A stretch of DNA of 64,000 bases from Agarivorans albus. Its GTDB lineage: Bacteria > Pseudomonadota > Gammaproteobacteria > Enterobacterales > Celerinatantimonadaceae. The stretch is from the NCBI RefSeq assembly GCF_019670105.1, contig NZ_AP023032.1, forward strand, positions 2,226,972 to 2,290,971, in the 5' to 3' direction. The notes beneath the pieces were generated by a model. The model was not told where the DNA came from. It ran no database searches and was given only the letters and a program-made list of their open reading frames with translations. The first letter of the stretch is position 1, and each line of letters begins with the position of its first letter. Shown here in pieces: positions 8,638 through 17,553 of this stretch. Made by a program: the position numbers and the translations under genes.

Positions 8638-9400
8638 ACAGCAGGTTGCTCGTCATTTCTCTAAAGCCGCTGATACTTATAATGATTATGCCGAGTTGCA
8701 ACGCAGTATTGGCGAAACATTATTAAGCTACTTACCTAATAAGCTTTATCCTCTAGCGATAGATTTAGGCTGTGGCACTGGCTATTTTTCTCGTTCTCTA
8801 AAGGCTCACTCATCTCATGTTGTAGCCTTAGATTTGTCTTTAGCAATGGCTACTAAAGCAAAGCGCTATGCTCAGCCATCTGCAGCGTTGGTTAGTGATG
8901 CGGAACACTTAGGCTTAGCCGACGATAGTGTAGATTTAGTATTTTCAAGCTTAGCTTTGCAGTGGTGCAATGATCTTGCAGCTGCACTAAAAGAAATTAG
9001 AAGAGTACTTAAGCCAAATGGCGTTTTGTTATTTTCTACTCTTAGCCAAGGTACCTTATTTGAGCTTGAACAAGCTTGGTCTAGCATCGACTCCAACCGT
9101 CATGTAAACCGTTTCCTAACTCAGGATGATATTGTACAAGCGGCTAGTAAAGCCGGTTTTAACAATGCCAAGTTTCATCATGAGCAACGAACACTTTGGT
9201 ATGAACATGCCTTTTTGTTGTTGGCCGATTTAAAAGGTATCGGCGCAAACTATGTGGTTGGGGGAGAGCCAAATTCAACAAATCGCGGTCAACTAAAGGC
9301 TATGGCTAGAAACTACAAGGATATGTTCGGCCAAGCAGCCAACAACATGCAAATTAGTGCCACCTATAAAGTGAGTTATGGAGTATTGATTAATGACTAA
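8624..9400 (+). CDS. bioC: Malonyl-ACP O-methyltransferase
   Basis: A class I SAM methyltransferase of 258 residues that methylates malonyl-ACP, disguising it so that fatty-acid synthase can build the pimelate chain. Motif I is AIDLGCGTGYFS near residue 46, followed by the acidic VVALDLS strand and a SSLALQWC segment typical of BioC. It overlaps bioF at its start and bioD at its end. No bioH-type esterase is in this operon; YbfF near 44 kb is a hydrolase but is not an obvious BioH. Confidence 0.94.
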   Translation: MVIDKQQVARHFSKAADTYNDYAELQRSIGETLLSYLPNKLYPLAIDLGCGTGYFSRSLKAHSSHVVALDLSLAMATKAKRYAQPSAALVSDAEHLGLADDSVDLVFSSLALQWCNDLAAALKEIRRVLKPNGVLLFSTLSQGTLFELEQAWSSIDSNRHVNRFLTQDDIVQAASKAGFNNAKFHHEQRTLWYEHAFLLLADLKGIGANYVVGGEPNSTNRGQLKAMARNYKDMFGQAANNMQISATYKVSYGVLIND

Positions 9401-10082
9401 GTCTGTTTTTATCACCGGCACTGATACAGAAGTAGGTAAGACCGTAGTAAGTTGTGGCTTGGTAAAAGCGCTACAAAACAAGTTCTCAATTGTTAATGGT
9501 TTTAAGCCCATTGCAGCTGGAACTGAAATGTTTGATTCGGTTGAAGGCAATGAAGATGCGCTGGCATTAATCAAGGTCAACTCCAGTGAACTCGACTATG
9601 CAGAAGTAAATCCAGTAGTGTTAAAACATGCGATAGCACCCCATATCGCTGCAAAGCTTGAGAAAAAGCCGGTTGATAGCGTGTTAATGGCCAGTGGATT
9701 GCAGCGTTTAGTTGGTAAATCTGATTTTGTTGTGGTTGAAGGAGCAGGCGGTTGGCATGTGCCACTTAATGAACAAGGGCTGATGATGTCTGATTGGGTT
9801 GCTGAGCAAGGTTTACCAGTAGTGTTAGTTGTTGGGGTAAAGCTTGGATGTTTAAATCATGCCTTGCTAAGCGCTGAAGCGATAAAAGCCAGTGGTTGTA
9901 ACGTGGTGGCTTGGGTGGCTAATAATTTAAGTGAGCCTTCAGATATATCAAAATTGAATATCAGCTATTTACAAGATGCCATAGATGCTCCTTGTATTGC
10001 TGAACTGCCTTATAACACCAGCCTTAACGCTAACTTAGCAGCGGAATGCTTTGATATAGATACTTTGGTCAGCCAAATCTAA
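9393..10082 (+). CDS. bioD: Dethiobiotin synthetase
   Basis: An ATP-dependent carboxylase/cyclase of 229 residues that closes the ureido ring of dethiobiotin from diaminopelargonate and CO2. The P-loop GTDTEVGKTVVS lies at about 8-19, with the conserved VVEGAGGWHVPL near residue 113. It is the last gene of bioBFCD and overlaps bioC by 8 bases. No strong terminator hairpin follows before htpX. Confidence 0.97.
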   Translation: MTKSVFITGTDTEVGKTVVSCGLVKALQNKFSIVNGFKPIAAGTEMFDSVEGNEDALALIKVNSSELDYAEVNPVVLKHAIAPHIAAKLEKKPVDSVLMASGLQRLVGKSDFVVVEGAGGWHVPLNEQGLMMSDWVAEQGLPVVLVVGVKLGCLNHALLSAEAIKASGCNVVAWVANNLSEPSDISKLNISYLQDAIDAPCIAELPYNTSLNANLAAECFDIDTLVSQI

Positions 10083-10104
10083 ACGCATTTACCTTATTTA
10101 AGCC

Positions 10105-10132
10105 ATTGAAAAATGTGAGTTATACCCCATAT
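10105..10132 (+). promoter_or_regulatory. Sigma32-type heat-shock promoter of htpX
   Basis: ATTGAAA (10105-10111) and CCCCATAT (10125-10132) are separated by 13 bases. This nearly matches the sigma32 consensus CTTGAAA-N13/14-CCCCATNT, with one mismatch in the upstream element. The site is about 42 bases before the htpX start, which fits the known heat-shock control of htpX. Confidence 0.75.
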
Positions 10133-10173
10133 ATTATGGTAATTGGGTAATTCCATCATAATCGAGGAAGACG

Positions 10174-11046
10174 ATGAAACGTATATTGTTGTTTTTAGGC
10201 ACTAACTTAGCTGTTGTTCTAGTGCTTGGCATTGTAATGAACATAGTGTTTTCTGCTCTTGGGATCTCCACCCAAAGCATGGGCGGCTTGTTGATTTTCT
10301 GTGCTATTTTTGGCTTCGGCGGCTCTATCATTTCTTTGCTTATTTCCAAGTGGATGGCAAAGCGTTCTACCGGAGCTCAGGTTATTACTACGCCGAGAAA
10401 CCAAACCGAAGCATGGTTGGTTGATACCGTGGCAAGGCAAGCAAAAGCTGCAGGCATTGGTATGCCAGAAGTTGCTATCTACAATGCACCAGATATGAAC
10501 GCATTTGCTACTGGCGCTAAGCGAGATGATGCCTTGGTGGCTGTGAGCACAGGTCTGTTAGATAACATGACTCGCGATGAGGTTGAAGCTGTTCTCGCCC
10601 ACGAAGTTAGTCATATTGCTAATGGCGACATGGTTACCCTTACTCTAATTCAAGGTGTAGTAAATACCTTTGTAATGTTCTTAGCGCGAATCATCGCTAA
10701 CGTTATTAGCTCTGCTATGAGTAACAATAATGAGAACGGACAAGGCATGGGCACCTTTGCCTATATTGCAACTGTGTTTGTGCTTGAAATGGTGTTTGGT
10801 ATTTTGGCCAGCATTATTGTTATGTGGTTTTCGCGTCAACGCGAGTACCGCGCAGACGAAGGCTCTGCCAAGTTAGTTGGTAAAGACAAAATGATTAATG
10901 CTCTACAACGATTAGGTGGAAGTAGAGAGCCAGAAATGGAAGGCTCTATGATGGCCTTTGGTATTAATGGTAAACGTGCAATGAGCGAGCTGTTTTTAAG
11001 CCACCCACCTTTAGAAAAACGCATTGCCGCATTACGAGCACGTTAA
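10174..11046 (+). CDS. htpX: Membrane zinc metalloprotease HtpX
   Basis: An M48-family inner-membrane protease of 290 residues (E. coli HtpX is 293) that degrades misfolded membrane proteins alongside FtsH. Two N-terminal membrane segments (about 5-27 and 36-58) precede the zinc motif H143-E144-x2-H147. Two more membrane segments (about 160-215) lie before the third-ligand region [17 protein letters not shown] precedes the ATG. A sigma32-like promoter lies upstream and a terminator downstream, so it is probably monocistronic and heat-inducible. Confidence 0.96.
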   Translation: MKRILLFLGTNLAVVLVLGIVMNIVFSALGISTQSMGGLLIFCAIFGFGGSIISLLISKWMAKRSTGAQVITTPRNQTEAWLVDTVARQAKAAGIGMPEVAIYNAPDMNAFATGAKRDDALVAVSTGLLDNMTRDEVEAVLAHEVSHIANGDMVTLTLIQGVVNTFVMFLARIIANVISSAMSNNNENGQGMGTFAYIATVFVLEMVFGILASIIVMWFSRQREYRADEGSAKLVGKDKMINALQRLGGSREPEMEGSMMAFGINGKRAMSELFLSHPPLEKRIAALRAR

Positions 11047-11075
11047 GCTCGGTCAATCGACCAAAAACTTTAATG

Positions 11076-11102
11076 AAAGTGCCGCTTTGTCGGCACTTTT
11101 TT
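11076..11102 (+). terminator. Rho-independent terminator of htpX
   Basis: AAAGTGCCG (11076-11084) and CGGCACTTT (11091-11099) form a 9-bp stem with a 6-base loop, followed by a T run to 11102. Confidence 0.92.
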
Positions 11103-11254
11103 GATCTTGCGCTTAATTTTTGAGCGTAAACTTTTAAGTTTGTAATATCCTCATAATTTTTTAAACTGTTTGCTTTCTTTTTGCGTCCGGCGCAAGCAGA
11201 ATGGATGGCTAGTTTTAGTTGTATGCTCAGGAAGAGTTAAGAACTATCAGGGAT

Positions 11255-12232
11255 ATGAAATTTAAGTTTTTATCAATCAACGCAAGTAAGATTGGAATAC
11301 TACTTTTTTTTAGTAGTGTCTTACTCGCATGTCAAAGCCAAACCCAAGCTCTACGTGTAGCCGTGTCTCCTTGGCTGGGCTTTGAACCTATATTCCTGTC
11401 TAAGCAGCTTTCTTTCGAAGGCTCTAATGCATATATCGTAAATGAACTAACAACTCCCAGCCATGTCATGCACGCTCTTAAAAGTGGGCAGGTGGATGCT
11501 GGTTTCTTAAGTCTCACCGAAACAATTAGTTTATTATCCGAGCGAGTAGATTTAACTGTAGTTGCGATTATCGATAGAAGTGTCGGTGGAGATGCATTAG
11601 TCACACGCCAAGATATTAAGAATATCGAACAACTAAAAGGTGAACGCATCGGCTACGAGAGCCTATCGGTAGCCTCTTTAGTGATGGATGACTGGTTACA
11701 AGACACCAAGGTTAATGCTGATGATTTTGTCTTGGTAGAAGCTAAACTTGATGAGCAATTGGCCCTATTTCGCAAAGGTGAAATTAGCGCGGTGATGACC
11801 TCAGGTCCAATTCAAAGCCGTTTGGTAGATAACCTATCAGCCAACGTTTTATACAAAAGCGCTGCACAAGGCCAACCGTATTATCGCGTAATGGTGGTAA
11901 GAACTGATGTCTTACAAAAAAAGCGAAACGGTATTTCGAATTTATTGAAAAACTTTTATAAAGCCAACACTTGGTTAGAGGAGCATTCAAGAGAAGGCTA
12001 CAAGTTAATCGCTAAGCGAACTCAGCTTTACAGTAAAGAAGTTCGCCAAGCTTACGGAAATATTCAAATGCTTAATGCTCAGCAAAGCATTGCACTTTTC
12101 TCTGGTAATTTTATTTTGGGGCTTGCGCAGGAAAAAGCGCAACGTATGGCTGAGTTGGAATTGATCCACCGAGCACCTGATTTATCGCGTAGTTTTACCA
12201 GCGAGTGGTTATTGGAGTTGAACGGTGTATAG
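11255..12232 (+). CDS. Solute-binding lipoprotein (NMT1/SsuA-like)
   Basis: A periplasmic binding protein of 325 residues, probably lipidated: an N-terminal hydrophobic stretch ends in a lipobox with Cys (LLAC, about residue 26). The mature start LRVAVSPWLGFEPIFLS is typical of the NMT1/SsuA/TauA branch that binds small organic solutes. The frame can be opened at a TTG (11219), but the ATG at 11255 follows CAGGG and starts right before a signal peptide. No ABC permease or ATPase is adjacent. Instead its end overlaps the next gene, a PAS-GGDEF-EAL protein, by 8 bases. A sensory rather than transport role is therefore likely (inference). Confidence 0.82.
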   Translation: MKFKFLSINASKIGILLFFSSVLLACQSQTQALRVAVSPWLGFEPIFLSKQLSFEGSNAYIVNELTTPSHVMHALKSGQVDAGFLSLTETISLLSERVDLTVVAIIDRSVGGDALVTRQDIKNIEQLKGERIGYESLSVASLVMDDWLQDTKVNADDFVLVEAKLDEQLALFRKGEISAVMTSGPIQSRLVDNLSANVLYKSAAQGQPYYRVMVVRTDVLQKKRNGISNLLKNFYKANTWLEEHSREGYKLIAKRTQLYSKEVRQAYGNIQMLNAQQSIALFSGNFILGLAQEKAQRMAELELIHRAPDLSRSFTSEWLLELNGV

Positions 12233-14711
12233 GTTTAAACGGATTTCATTGAGTGTAGTAATACCTATTTTGGCCTTGGTATTATTAGTTATTGCTCAAA
12301 GTTTATTATTGTTAGGTACGCTGCATGAGCAACGTAATAAAATGGCTGAACATGCTAGCCAACGTTTGTTGCATATTGGCTATCAGCTTCAGCAAAGCCT
12401 TTCAGACAGCTTATCTCGTCATCAATGGGATATTGCTGAGCGACAGCTAACCCTTGTAGCTTTAAATCAACAATTGGACTCACTGCAGGTTATCGATCCG
12501 CAAGGTCTGGTTCAAATATCTAATAAACGTGCAGAAAAGAGCCTGTTTGCTGCAGACAATGCTAATTATTTCAATACCGAACTATTTAATCAGGTAAAGA
12601 ACAAGCGTTCACCAGTATCGCAAGTATTACCTGAACATTGGCAAGTGAACTTGTATCTACCATTAGATATGGGACCTCGAGAAGACAGCCTGCGAAGAGC
12701 TGAGCAGGGCGCAATATTTGTAAGTTATAACCTACAAAATACTTGGCTAGTAAAGCGTGAGATGATTATCGATGAAGCGATTAAAACCTTCATCTACATG
12801 TCGGTGGCTATGCTGTTGTTAGTATTAATGCTTAACCGACTATTAGTTGCACCTATTAACAAATTGGTGGGGCGCACTAAACAAATTCAAACTCATCGCA
12901 ATGCGAATATTGCAGCAAAAAGCCAAGGTGAAATCGGCGCTTTAGAACATGCAATTGGTAAAATGGCTAATGGCATTCATAGTAGCTTTGCCCAACTGCA
13001 ACGCAGTGAACAGCGCTGGCAATTCGCCTTAAGTGGCTCTGGCGATGGCATTTGGGACTGGAATTTAATCACTAACTCTGTGTACTACTCGCCACAGTGG
13101 AAAGCCATGTTGGGTTACCAAGATAGTGAAATAGGTGAAAAGATTGAGGAGTGGGAATCTAGGATCCACCCGGAAGACTTAGACAAAACCCTTAATGAAT
13201 TGCGTAAGCATTTGAAAAAGAAAAATAAAGTGTATGAGTCAATGCACCGGGTTAAGCATAAAGACGGTCACTATTTGTGGGTATTATCTCGAGGCATGGT
13301 CGTTGAGCGCAGCGAACGCGGTCTACCTTCACGAGTGATTAGCACACAGACAAATATTTCCGAAGTACGTTCAGCTCAAGAGCTAGTGCGCTTTCAGTCT
13401 TCTCATGATGACATTACTCGATTGTCAAATCGCCGTAAACTTCTTGAAAACTTAGACCTCGAAATCGAAAGAGGGCGTAAATCTAACAAAGTTGGCGCGT
13501 TAATTTACCTCGACATTGACCACTTTAAAAACGTAAATGACATGTTAGGTCATGCTGCAGGTGATTTACTGCTTCGCTTGATCGCTCACCGTTTGCGTGA
13601 GGGGCGCACCAGTACCGAAACTGTAGCCCGCCTTGGCGGTGATGAATTCGCTTTATTAGTGCCAAATTTATCTACCGATCGCGAAGAAGCTAAGCAGCTT
13701 GCTAGCAACATGGCAGAGCATTTAGGACGGGTTATTCACAAAGAGTTTGTGATTAAAGGTAACCAAATATCGCTAAACTTAACCACAGGTGTAGCCTTGT
13801 TCCCTAATCACGATAGTAATGCTACCGAGATTTTACGCCAGGCAGACATTGCGCTTTATCATGGTAAAGATAATGAACGCTCCAGTGTTCATGTGTTCTC
13901 TGATCAAATGGCAGACGAAATTCAAGAGCGTCACCAACTAACAAAAATGATGAGAGAAGCGCTAGAAAACGAAGATATGGTGGCATATTTTCAGCCTCGC
14001 TATAACGCCAATTTTGAGATGGTGGGCGCCGAAACACTGCTTCGTTGGTTCGACACCAAATTAGGGTGGATTTCTCCTGGACGGTTTATTCCTCTTGCTG
14101 AGGAAACAGGCTTAATTGTTACCCTAGGACAATGGGTTATGCGTAGTGCCTGTGAAACCCTGAAGACTTGGGAAGATAGAGGTTTACCAGAAAACTTTAA
14201 AACCTTATCAATAAACGTTAGCCCCAATCAGTTCCACCGCAATACCTTTGTGCAAGAAACGCTAGCGATTATTCAAGAAGCGGGATGTGACCCTAAACTC
14301 ATTGAATTAGAGATTACAGAAGGTGTATTGGTAGATAACGTGCAAGACACGGTAGAGAAAATTCAAGCGCTGCGTGATATAGGGGTTCGTTTCTCGGTAG
14401 ATGATTTTGGTACCGGCTATTCGTCACTGGCGTATTTGAACAAGTTGCCAATTAACTGTTTAAAAATTGATAAATCCTTTGTGAGCGAATTACAAAGTGG
14501 TGGCAGTGAATGTGCCATTATTACCACCATTATCTCAATGGCGGAAAACTTAGACTTAGAAGTTATTGCAGAAGGTGTGGAGACTGAGTATCAATTAGAG
14601 TTCTTAAAGTACCGTCGTTGTACGGTTTACCAAGGGTTCTATTTTAGTGAAGCACTTGAGCCTGAAATCTTTGAGGAACGTTTGTTTATTGGTCAGGCTG
14701 AAATAGCCTGA
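12225..14711 (+). CDS. Membrane PAS-GGDEF-EAL c-di-GMP protein
   Basis: An 828-residue signalling protein starting at GTG, with GGAG 7 bases upstream. Order: membrane helix (about 7-28), periplasmic region, second helix (about 188-208), HAMP-like linker, PAS fold (about 262-380), GGDEF (about 390-560) and EAL (about 572-820). The cyclase motif GGDEF is intact near residue 470, but the usual inhibitory RxxD five residues upstream is absent (TSTE). The EAL motif reads ETLLR. ITE, DDFGTGYSS, KIDKSF and EGVE are present, so phosphodiesterase activity is plausible. It is translationally coupled to the binding lipoprotein, which suggests that the ligand signal reaches its periplasmic loop. Confidence 0.9.
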   Translation: MYRFKRISLSVVIPILALVLLVIAQSLLLLGTLHEQRNKMAEHASQRLLHIGYQLQQSLSDSLSRHQWDIAERQLTLVALNQQLDSLQVIDPQGLVQISNKRAEKSLFAADNANYFNTELFNQVKNKRSPVSQVLPEHWQVNLYLPLDMGPREDSLRRAEQGAIFVSYNLQNTWLVKREMIIDEAIKTFIYMSVAMLLLVLMLNRLLVAPINKLVGRTKQIQTHRNANIAAKSQGEIGALEHAIGKMANGIHSSFAQLQRSEQRWQFALSGSGDGIWDWNLITNSVYYSPQWKAMLGYQDSEIGEKIEEWESRIHPEDLDKTLNELRKHLKKKNKVYESMHRVKHKDGHYLWVLSRGMVVERSERGLPSRVISTQTNISEVRSAQELVRFQSSHDDITRLSNRRKLLENLDLEIERGRKSNKVGALIYLDIDHFKNVNDMLGHAAGDLLLRLIAHRLREGRTSTETVARLGGDEFALLVPNLSTDREEAKQLASNMAEHLGRVIHKEFVIKGNQISLNLTTGVALFPNHDSNATEILRQADIALYHGKDNERSSVHVFSDQMADEIQERHQLTKMMREALENEDMVAYFQPRYNANFEMVGAETLLRWFDTKLGWISPGRFIPLAEETGLIVTLGQWVMRSACETLKTWEDRGLPENFKTLSINVSPNQFHRNTFVQETLAIIQEAGCDPKLIELEITEGVLVDNVQDTVEKIQALRDIGVRFSVDDFGTGYSSLAYLNKLPINCLKIDKSFVSELQSGGSECAIITTIISMAENLDLEVIAEGVETEYQLEFLKYRRCTVYQGFYFSEALEPEIFEERLFIGQAEIA

Positions 14712-14718
14712 CCAATAA
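14686..14718. terminator. 14-bp perfect hairpin across the stop codon, between convergent genes
   Basis: Arms at 14686-14699 (TTATTGGTCAGGCT) and 14705-14718 are perfectly complementary around a 5-base loop. The TGA of the GGDEF-EAL gene lies inside the 3' arm, and the convergent fusion gene ends at 14725. Neither strand shows a strong T run, so it may be a weak bidirectional terminator or a 3'-end stabilising stem. Confidence 0.6.
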
Positions 14719-14724
14719 GGTTAG

Positions 14725-16863
14725 TTACGCTTTTCTTGTCCAAGAGTGGAACTTCTCAAGATAGGATAGGATTTTCTCGGGAGCGTGATTACGCTTCCAT
14801 TCACCCGCTACATATTTGTTTGCTTCCATCATGGTTGGGTAGGCATGTATTGTTCCTAAGATTTTGTTTAAACCTAAGCCATGTTTCATTGCTAAGGTGA
14901 ACTCTGCTAATAATTCTCCAGCATGCTCACCAATAATGGTTGCACCAAGTATTTTGTCTTTTCCTGGTACGGTAAGCACTTTAATGAAGCCTTTAGTTGC
15001 ACCTTCAGCAATTGCGCGGTCTAGTTCTTCTAGCTCAAACTTAGTCACTTCGTAACCAATATCCTGTTGCTTAGCTTCTTGCTCATTTAAGCCTACACGA
15101 GCAACCTCGGGATAGGTGTAGGTTGCGGCTGGAATTACCGAGTAATCGGCTTTAAATTTTTTGAATCGACCAAACAGCGCGTTTACAGCGGCATACCAAG
15201 CTTGATGAGCGGCAAAGTGGGTAAATTGATAAGGCCCTGCCACATCGCCAACAGCATAAATATTGGGGAAATTGGTTTGCAAATGTTCATTCACCGCAAT
15301 GGTGCCACGCTCTGAGTTTTCAATACCAAGCTCTTCTAATCCAAAGCCCTTAGTATTTGCAACACGGCCTAATGCGAGTATCACTTTGTCAAAAACAACT
15401 TCTTTTTCTTGCTCGCCTTTAATCAGTTTTACACTTTGCTGACCGTTTTGATTATGAAAGCTAACCGCTTTCCAACCCAATAATAGATTGATACCTTCAT
15501 TGGTAAACTGTTCTTCTAATAGCTTACTCACCTCTAGGTCTTCTCGGATTAATAAGTGGTCGGCCATTTCTATTTGGGTGACTTCGGCGCCTAATCGAGC
15601 AAAACTTTGGGTTAATTCACAGCCAATTGGACCACCACCTAACACGAGTAGCTTCTCTGGGAGTTGTTTAAGCTGCCAAAGCGTATCTGAAGTTAAATAC
15701 TCGACCTCTTGCAAACCGGGGATGCCCGGTACTAGTGGTCGAGCACCAGTAGCAACTACAATGTTTTGGGTAGTCACTGATTTACCGTCTATTTCGACTT
15801 CCCAAGGGCTAATGATTTTTGCGGTGCCTTGAACACAGTTAACCCCTAATTTGGTATAACGCTCTACCGAGTCATGTGGTTCAACTTGTTGAATAACATC
15901 ATGTACTCGTTGCATTACCTTGGCAAAATTTGCTTGTGCATCAACTTTTTCATAACCAAGTTTTTCTGCATTGCTCGCTTCATAGGCAAACTTTGCACTG
16001 CGTATTAATGCTTTAGAGGGTACACAACCAGTGTTTAAACAGTCGCCGCCCATTAAGTGCTTTTCAACTAAGGTGACTTTTGCTTTAACAGCTGCAGCGA
16101 TGTACGAACTCACTAAGCCACCTGCACCGGCTCCAATAACTAACATGTTGTTATCAAATGAACTTGGCTTTTGGTAGGGGGCGTAGACTTTGCGTTGCTT
16201 AATGCCGTTTAATATAGCCTTACTAATGTAAGGAAGAATACCCAATAGGGTGAAGGCGATAAGTAGAGACGGTGACAATATTCCCGATAAGCTATCTAAC
16301 TTTGCTAACTCGGTGCCTGCGTTCACATACACTACGGTTGCGGGGAACATGCCTATTTGGCTTACCCAATAAAAGGTTTTAAGAGGCAGTTTGGTTAATG
16401 CCATTACAAGGTTGATTAAAAAGAAAGGAAAGACTGGTATTAGCCTTAAACTTAAAAGATAAAAAGCACCTTCTTTTTCTATACCTTTGTTAATACTCTT
16501 TAGTTTGTCGGCATAGCGCTGTTCTAAGCTGTCTCTAACTAAGTAGCGAGCTACTATAAACGCTAAACTCGCGCCGATAGTACTGGCAAAAGAAACCATT
16601 ATTACGCCGTTCACTACACCAAATAATGCGCCGGCCAGCAAAGTAAGTAGGGCGGCGCCTGGTATCGAAAATGCGGTTACAAAAACATACAAAAAGAAAT
16701 AAGCAACAATAGACACTAAGAAGTGATTTTCTACAGTGCTTTGTAAATCAGCTTGGCTTTGTTTAATGGTTTCGAAGTTAAGCCATTGGCCTAAGTCGAA
16801 CCACAGGATAAGACCGACAATAACAGCGAGCACTGCTACAACAATCAGTTTATTTGGTTTCAT
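14725..16863 (-). CDS. DedA/TVP38-type membrane domain fused to a disulfide oxidoreductase
   Basis: A 712-residue fusion. Residues about 1-225 form a multi-helix SNARE-associated/TVP38 (DedA-like) membrane domain. Residues about 235-712 form a class I pyridine-nucleotide disulfide oxidoreductase with FAD motif VIGAGAGGLVSSYIA, redox pair GGDCLNTGCVPSKAL, NAD(P) motif VLGGGPIGCELTQSFARLG, a late AVGDVAG and the C-terminal HAYPTMME that supplies the catalytic base. The reductase part resembles mercuric reductase/lipoamide dehydrogenase but has no heavy-metal-associated domain. It probably reduces an unknown disulfide or metal substrate at the inner membrane. This fusion is known in proteobacteria; its substrate is not. 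Confidence 0.9.
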   Translation of the reverse strand: MKPNKLIVVAVLAVIVGLILWFDLGQWLNFETIKQSQADLQSTVENHFLVSIVAYFFLYVFVTAFSIPGAALLTLLAGALFGVVNGVIMVSFASTIGASLAFIVARYLVRDSLEQRYADKLKSINKGIEKEGAFYLLSLRLIPVFPFFLINLVMALTKLPLKTFYWVSQIGMFPATVVYVNAGTELAKLDSLSGILSPSLLIAFTLLGILPYISKAILNGIKQRKVYAPYQKPSSFDNNMLVIGAGAGGLVSSYIAAAVKAKVTLVEKHLMGGDCLNTGCVPSKALIRSAKFAYEASNAEKLGYEKVDAQANFAKVMQRVHDVIQQVEPHDSVERYTKLGVNCVQGTAKIISPWEVEIDGKSVTTQNIVVATGARPLVPGIPGLQEVEYLTSDTLWQLKQLPEKLLVLGGGPIGCELTQSFARLGAEVTQIEMADHLLIREDLEVSKLLEEQFTNEGINLLLGWKAVSFHNQNGQQSVKLIKGEQEKEVVFDKVILALGRVANTKGFGLEELGIENSERGTIAVNEHLQTNFPNIYAVGDVAGPYQFTHFAAHQAWYAAVNALFGRFKKFKADYSVIPAATYTYPEVARVGLNEQEAKQQDIGYEVTKFELEELDRAIAEGATKGFIKVLTVPGKDKILGATIIGEHAGELLAEFTLAMKHGLGLNKILGTIHAYPTMMEANKYVAGEWKRNHAPEKILSYLEKFHSWTRKA

Positions 16864-16915
16864 ATTTTGTTCTCTAAACAGTAGTGACAGTTTATAGACC
16901 GATAAGCTTATGATT

Positions 16916-17440
16916 CTATTTCACAATTTTAACGTTGTTAGTATAGGCTAATATGAAATCACTGATTAGCTTAGGCTTATTTAAATCTAGCAAAGGTAAG
17001 TCTGTATTAAGCTTATCGGGGCTAGCCACAGCGATGACGTGCTTGTCATTTGGGAACAACAAAGGTTTACCAAGATCGCTTCGATGAATTTCTATTTTTG
17101 CCACTTCACTATGTCGATAGCCTTCGATGATCACTAAATCGCATAGTTGCCAGTTTATCCAAGACAACTGTTCGTTTAAGTCGTCATGTTGCTGCTGAAG
17201 ACTAAAGTGGTACCGTTTATGAGGGCATGAAAGTATCACCTGTTCGGCGCCGGCCTCTGCAAACTTATGGCTGTCTTTACCCGGTTTATCCAACTCTATT
17301 GCGTGATGGCTATGTTTTATAACCGCAATACTTAAACCCCGTGCCTTTAACAAAGGAATAAGTTGGCTTAGTAAGGTGGTTTTTCCGCTGCCGCTATAGC
17401 CAGCCAAGGCGATGATTGGTTTTGGCCAGTTTCTAGTCAT
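16916..17440 (-). CDS. mobB: Molybdopterin-guanine dinucleotide biosynthesis adaptor MobB
   Basis: A GTP-binding protein of 174 residues that assists MobA in attaching GMP to molybdopterin. The Walker A motif GYSGSGKTTL lies at about 14-23. IKHSHHAIELDKPGKDSHKF and the VIIEGYRHSE segment are characteristic of MobB. No mobA or moa gene is adjacent. It is transcribed in the same direction as the DedA-reductase gene, 52 bases upstream of it. Confidence 0.94.
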   Translation of the reverse strand: MTRNWPKPIIALAGYSGSGKTTLLSQLIPLLKARGLSIAVIKHSHHAIELDKPGKDSHKFAEAGAEQVILSCPHKRYHFSLQQQHDDLNEQLSWINWQLCDLVIIEGYRHSEVAKIEIHRSDLGKPLLFPNDKHVIAVASPDKLNTDLPLLDLNKPKLISDFILAYTNNVKIVK

Positions 17441-17553
17441 TTTATCTCCAAGTTAGTTATTTTTTACCAATTTAACAAAGCCTAAGCAGATAAGTGGTTT
17501 TAAACTTACAAAAAAACATTAAACTGAGCGCTTAAAGGATTTTCTAAGGATTT

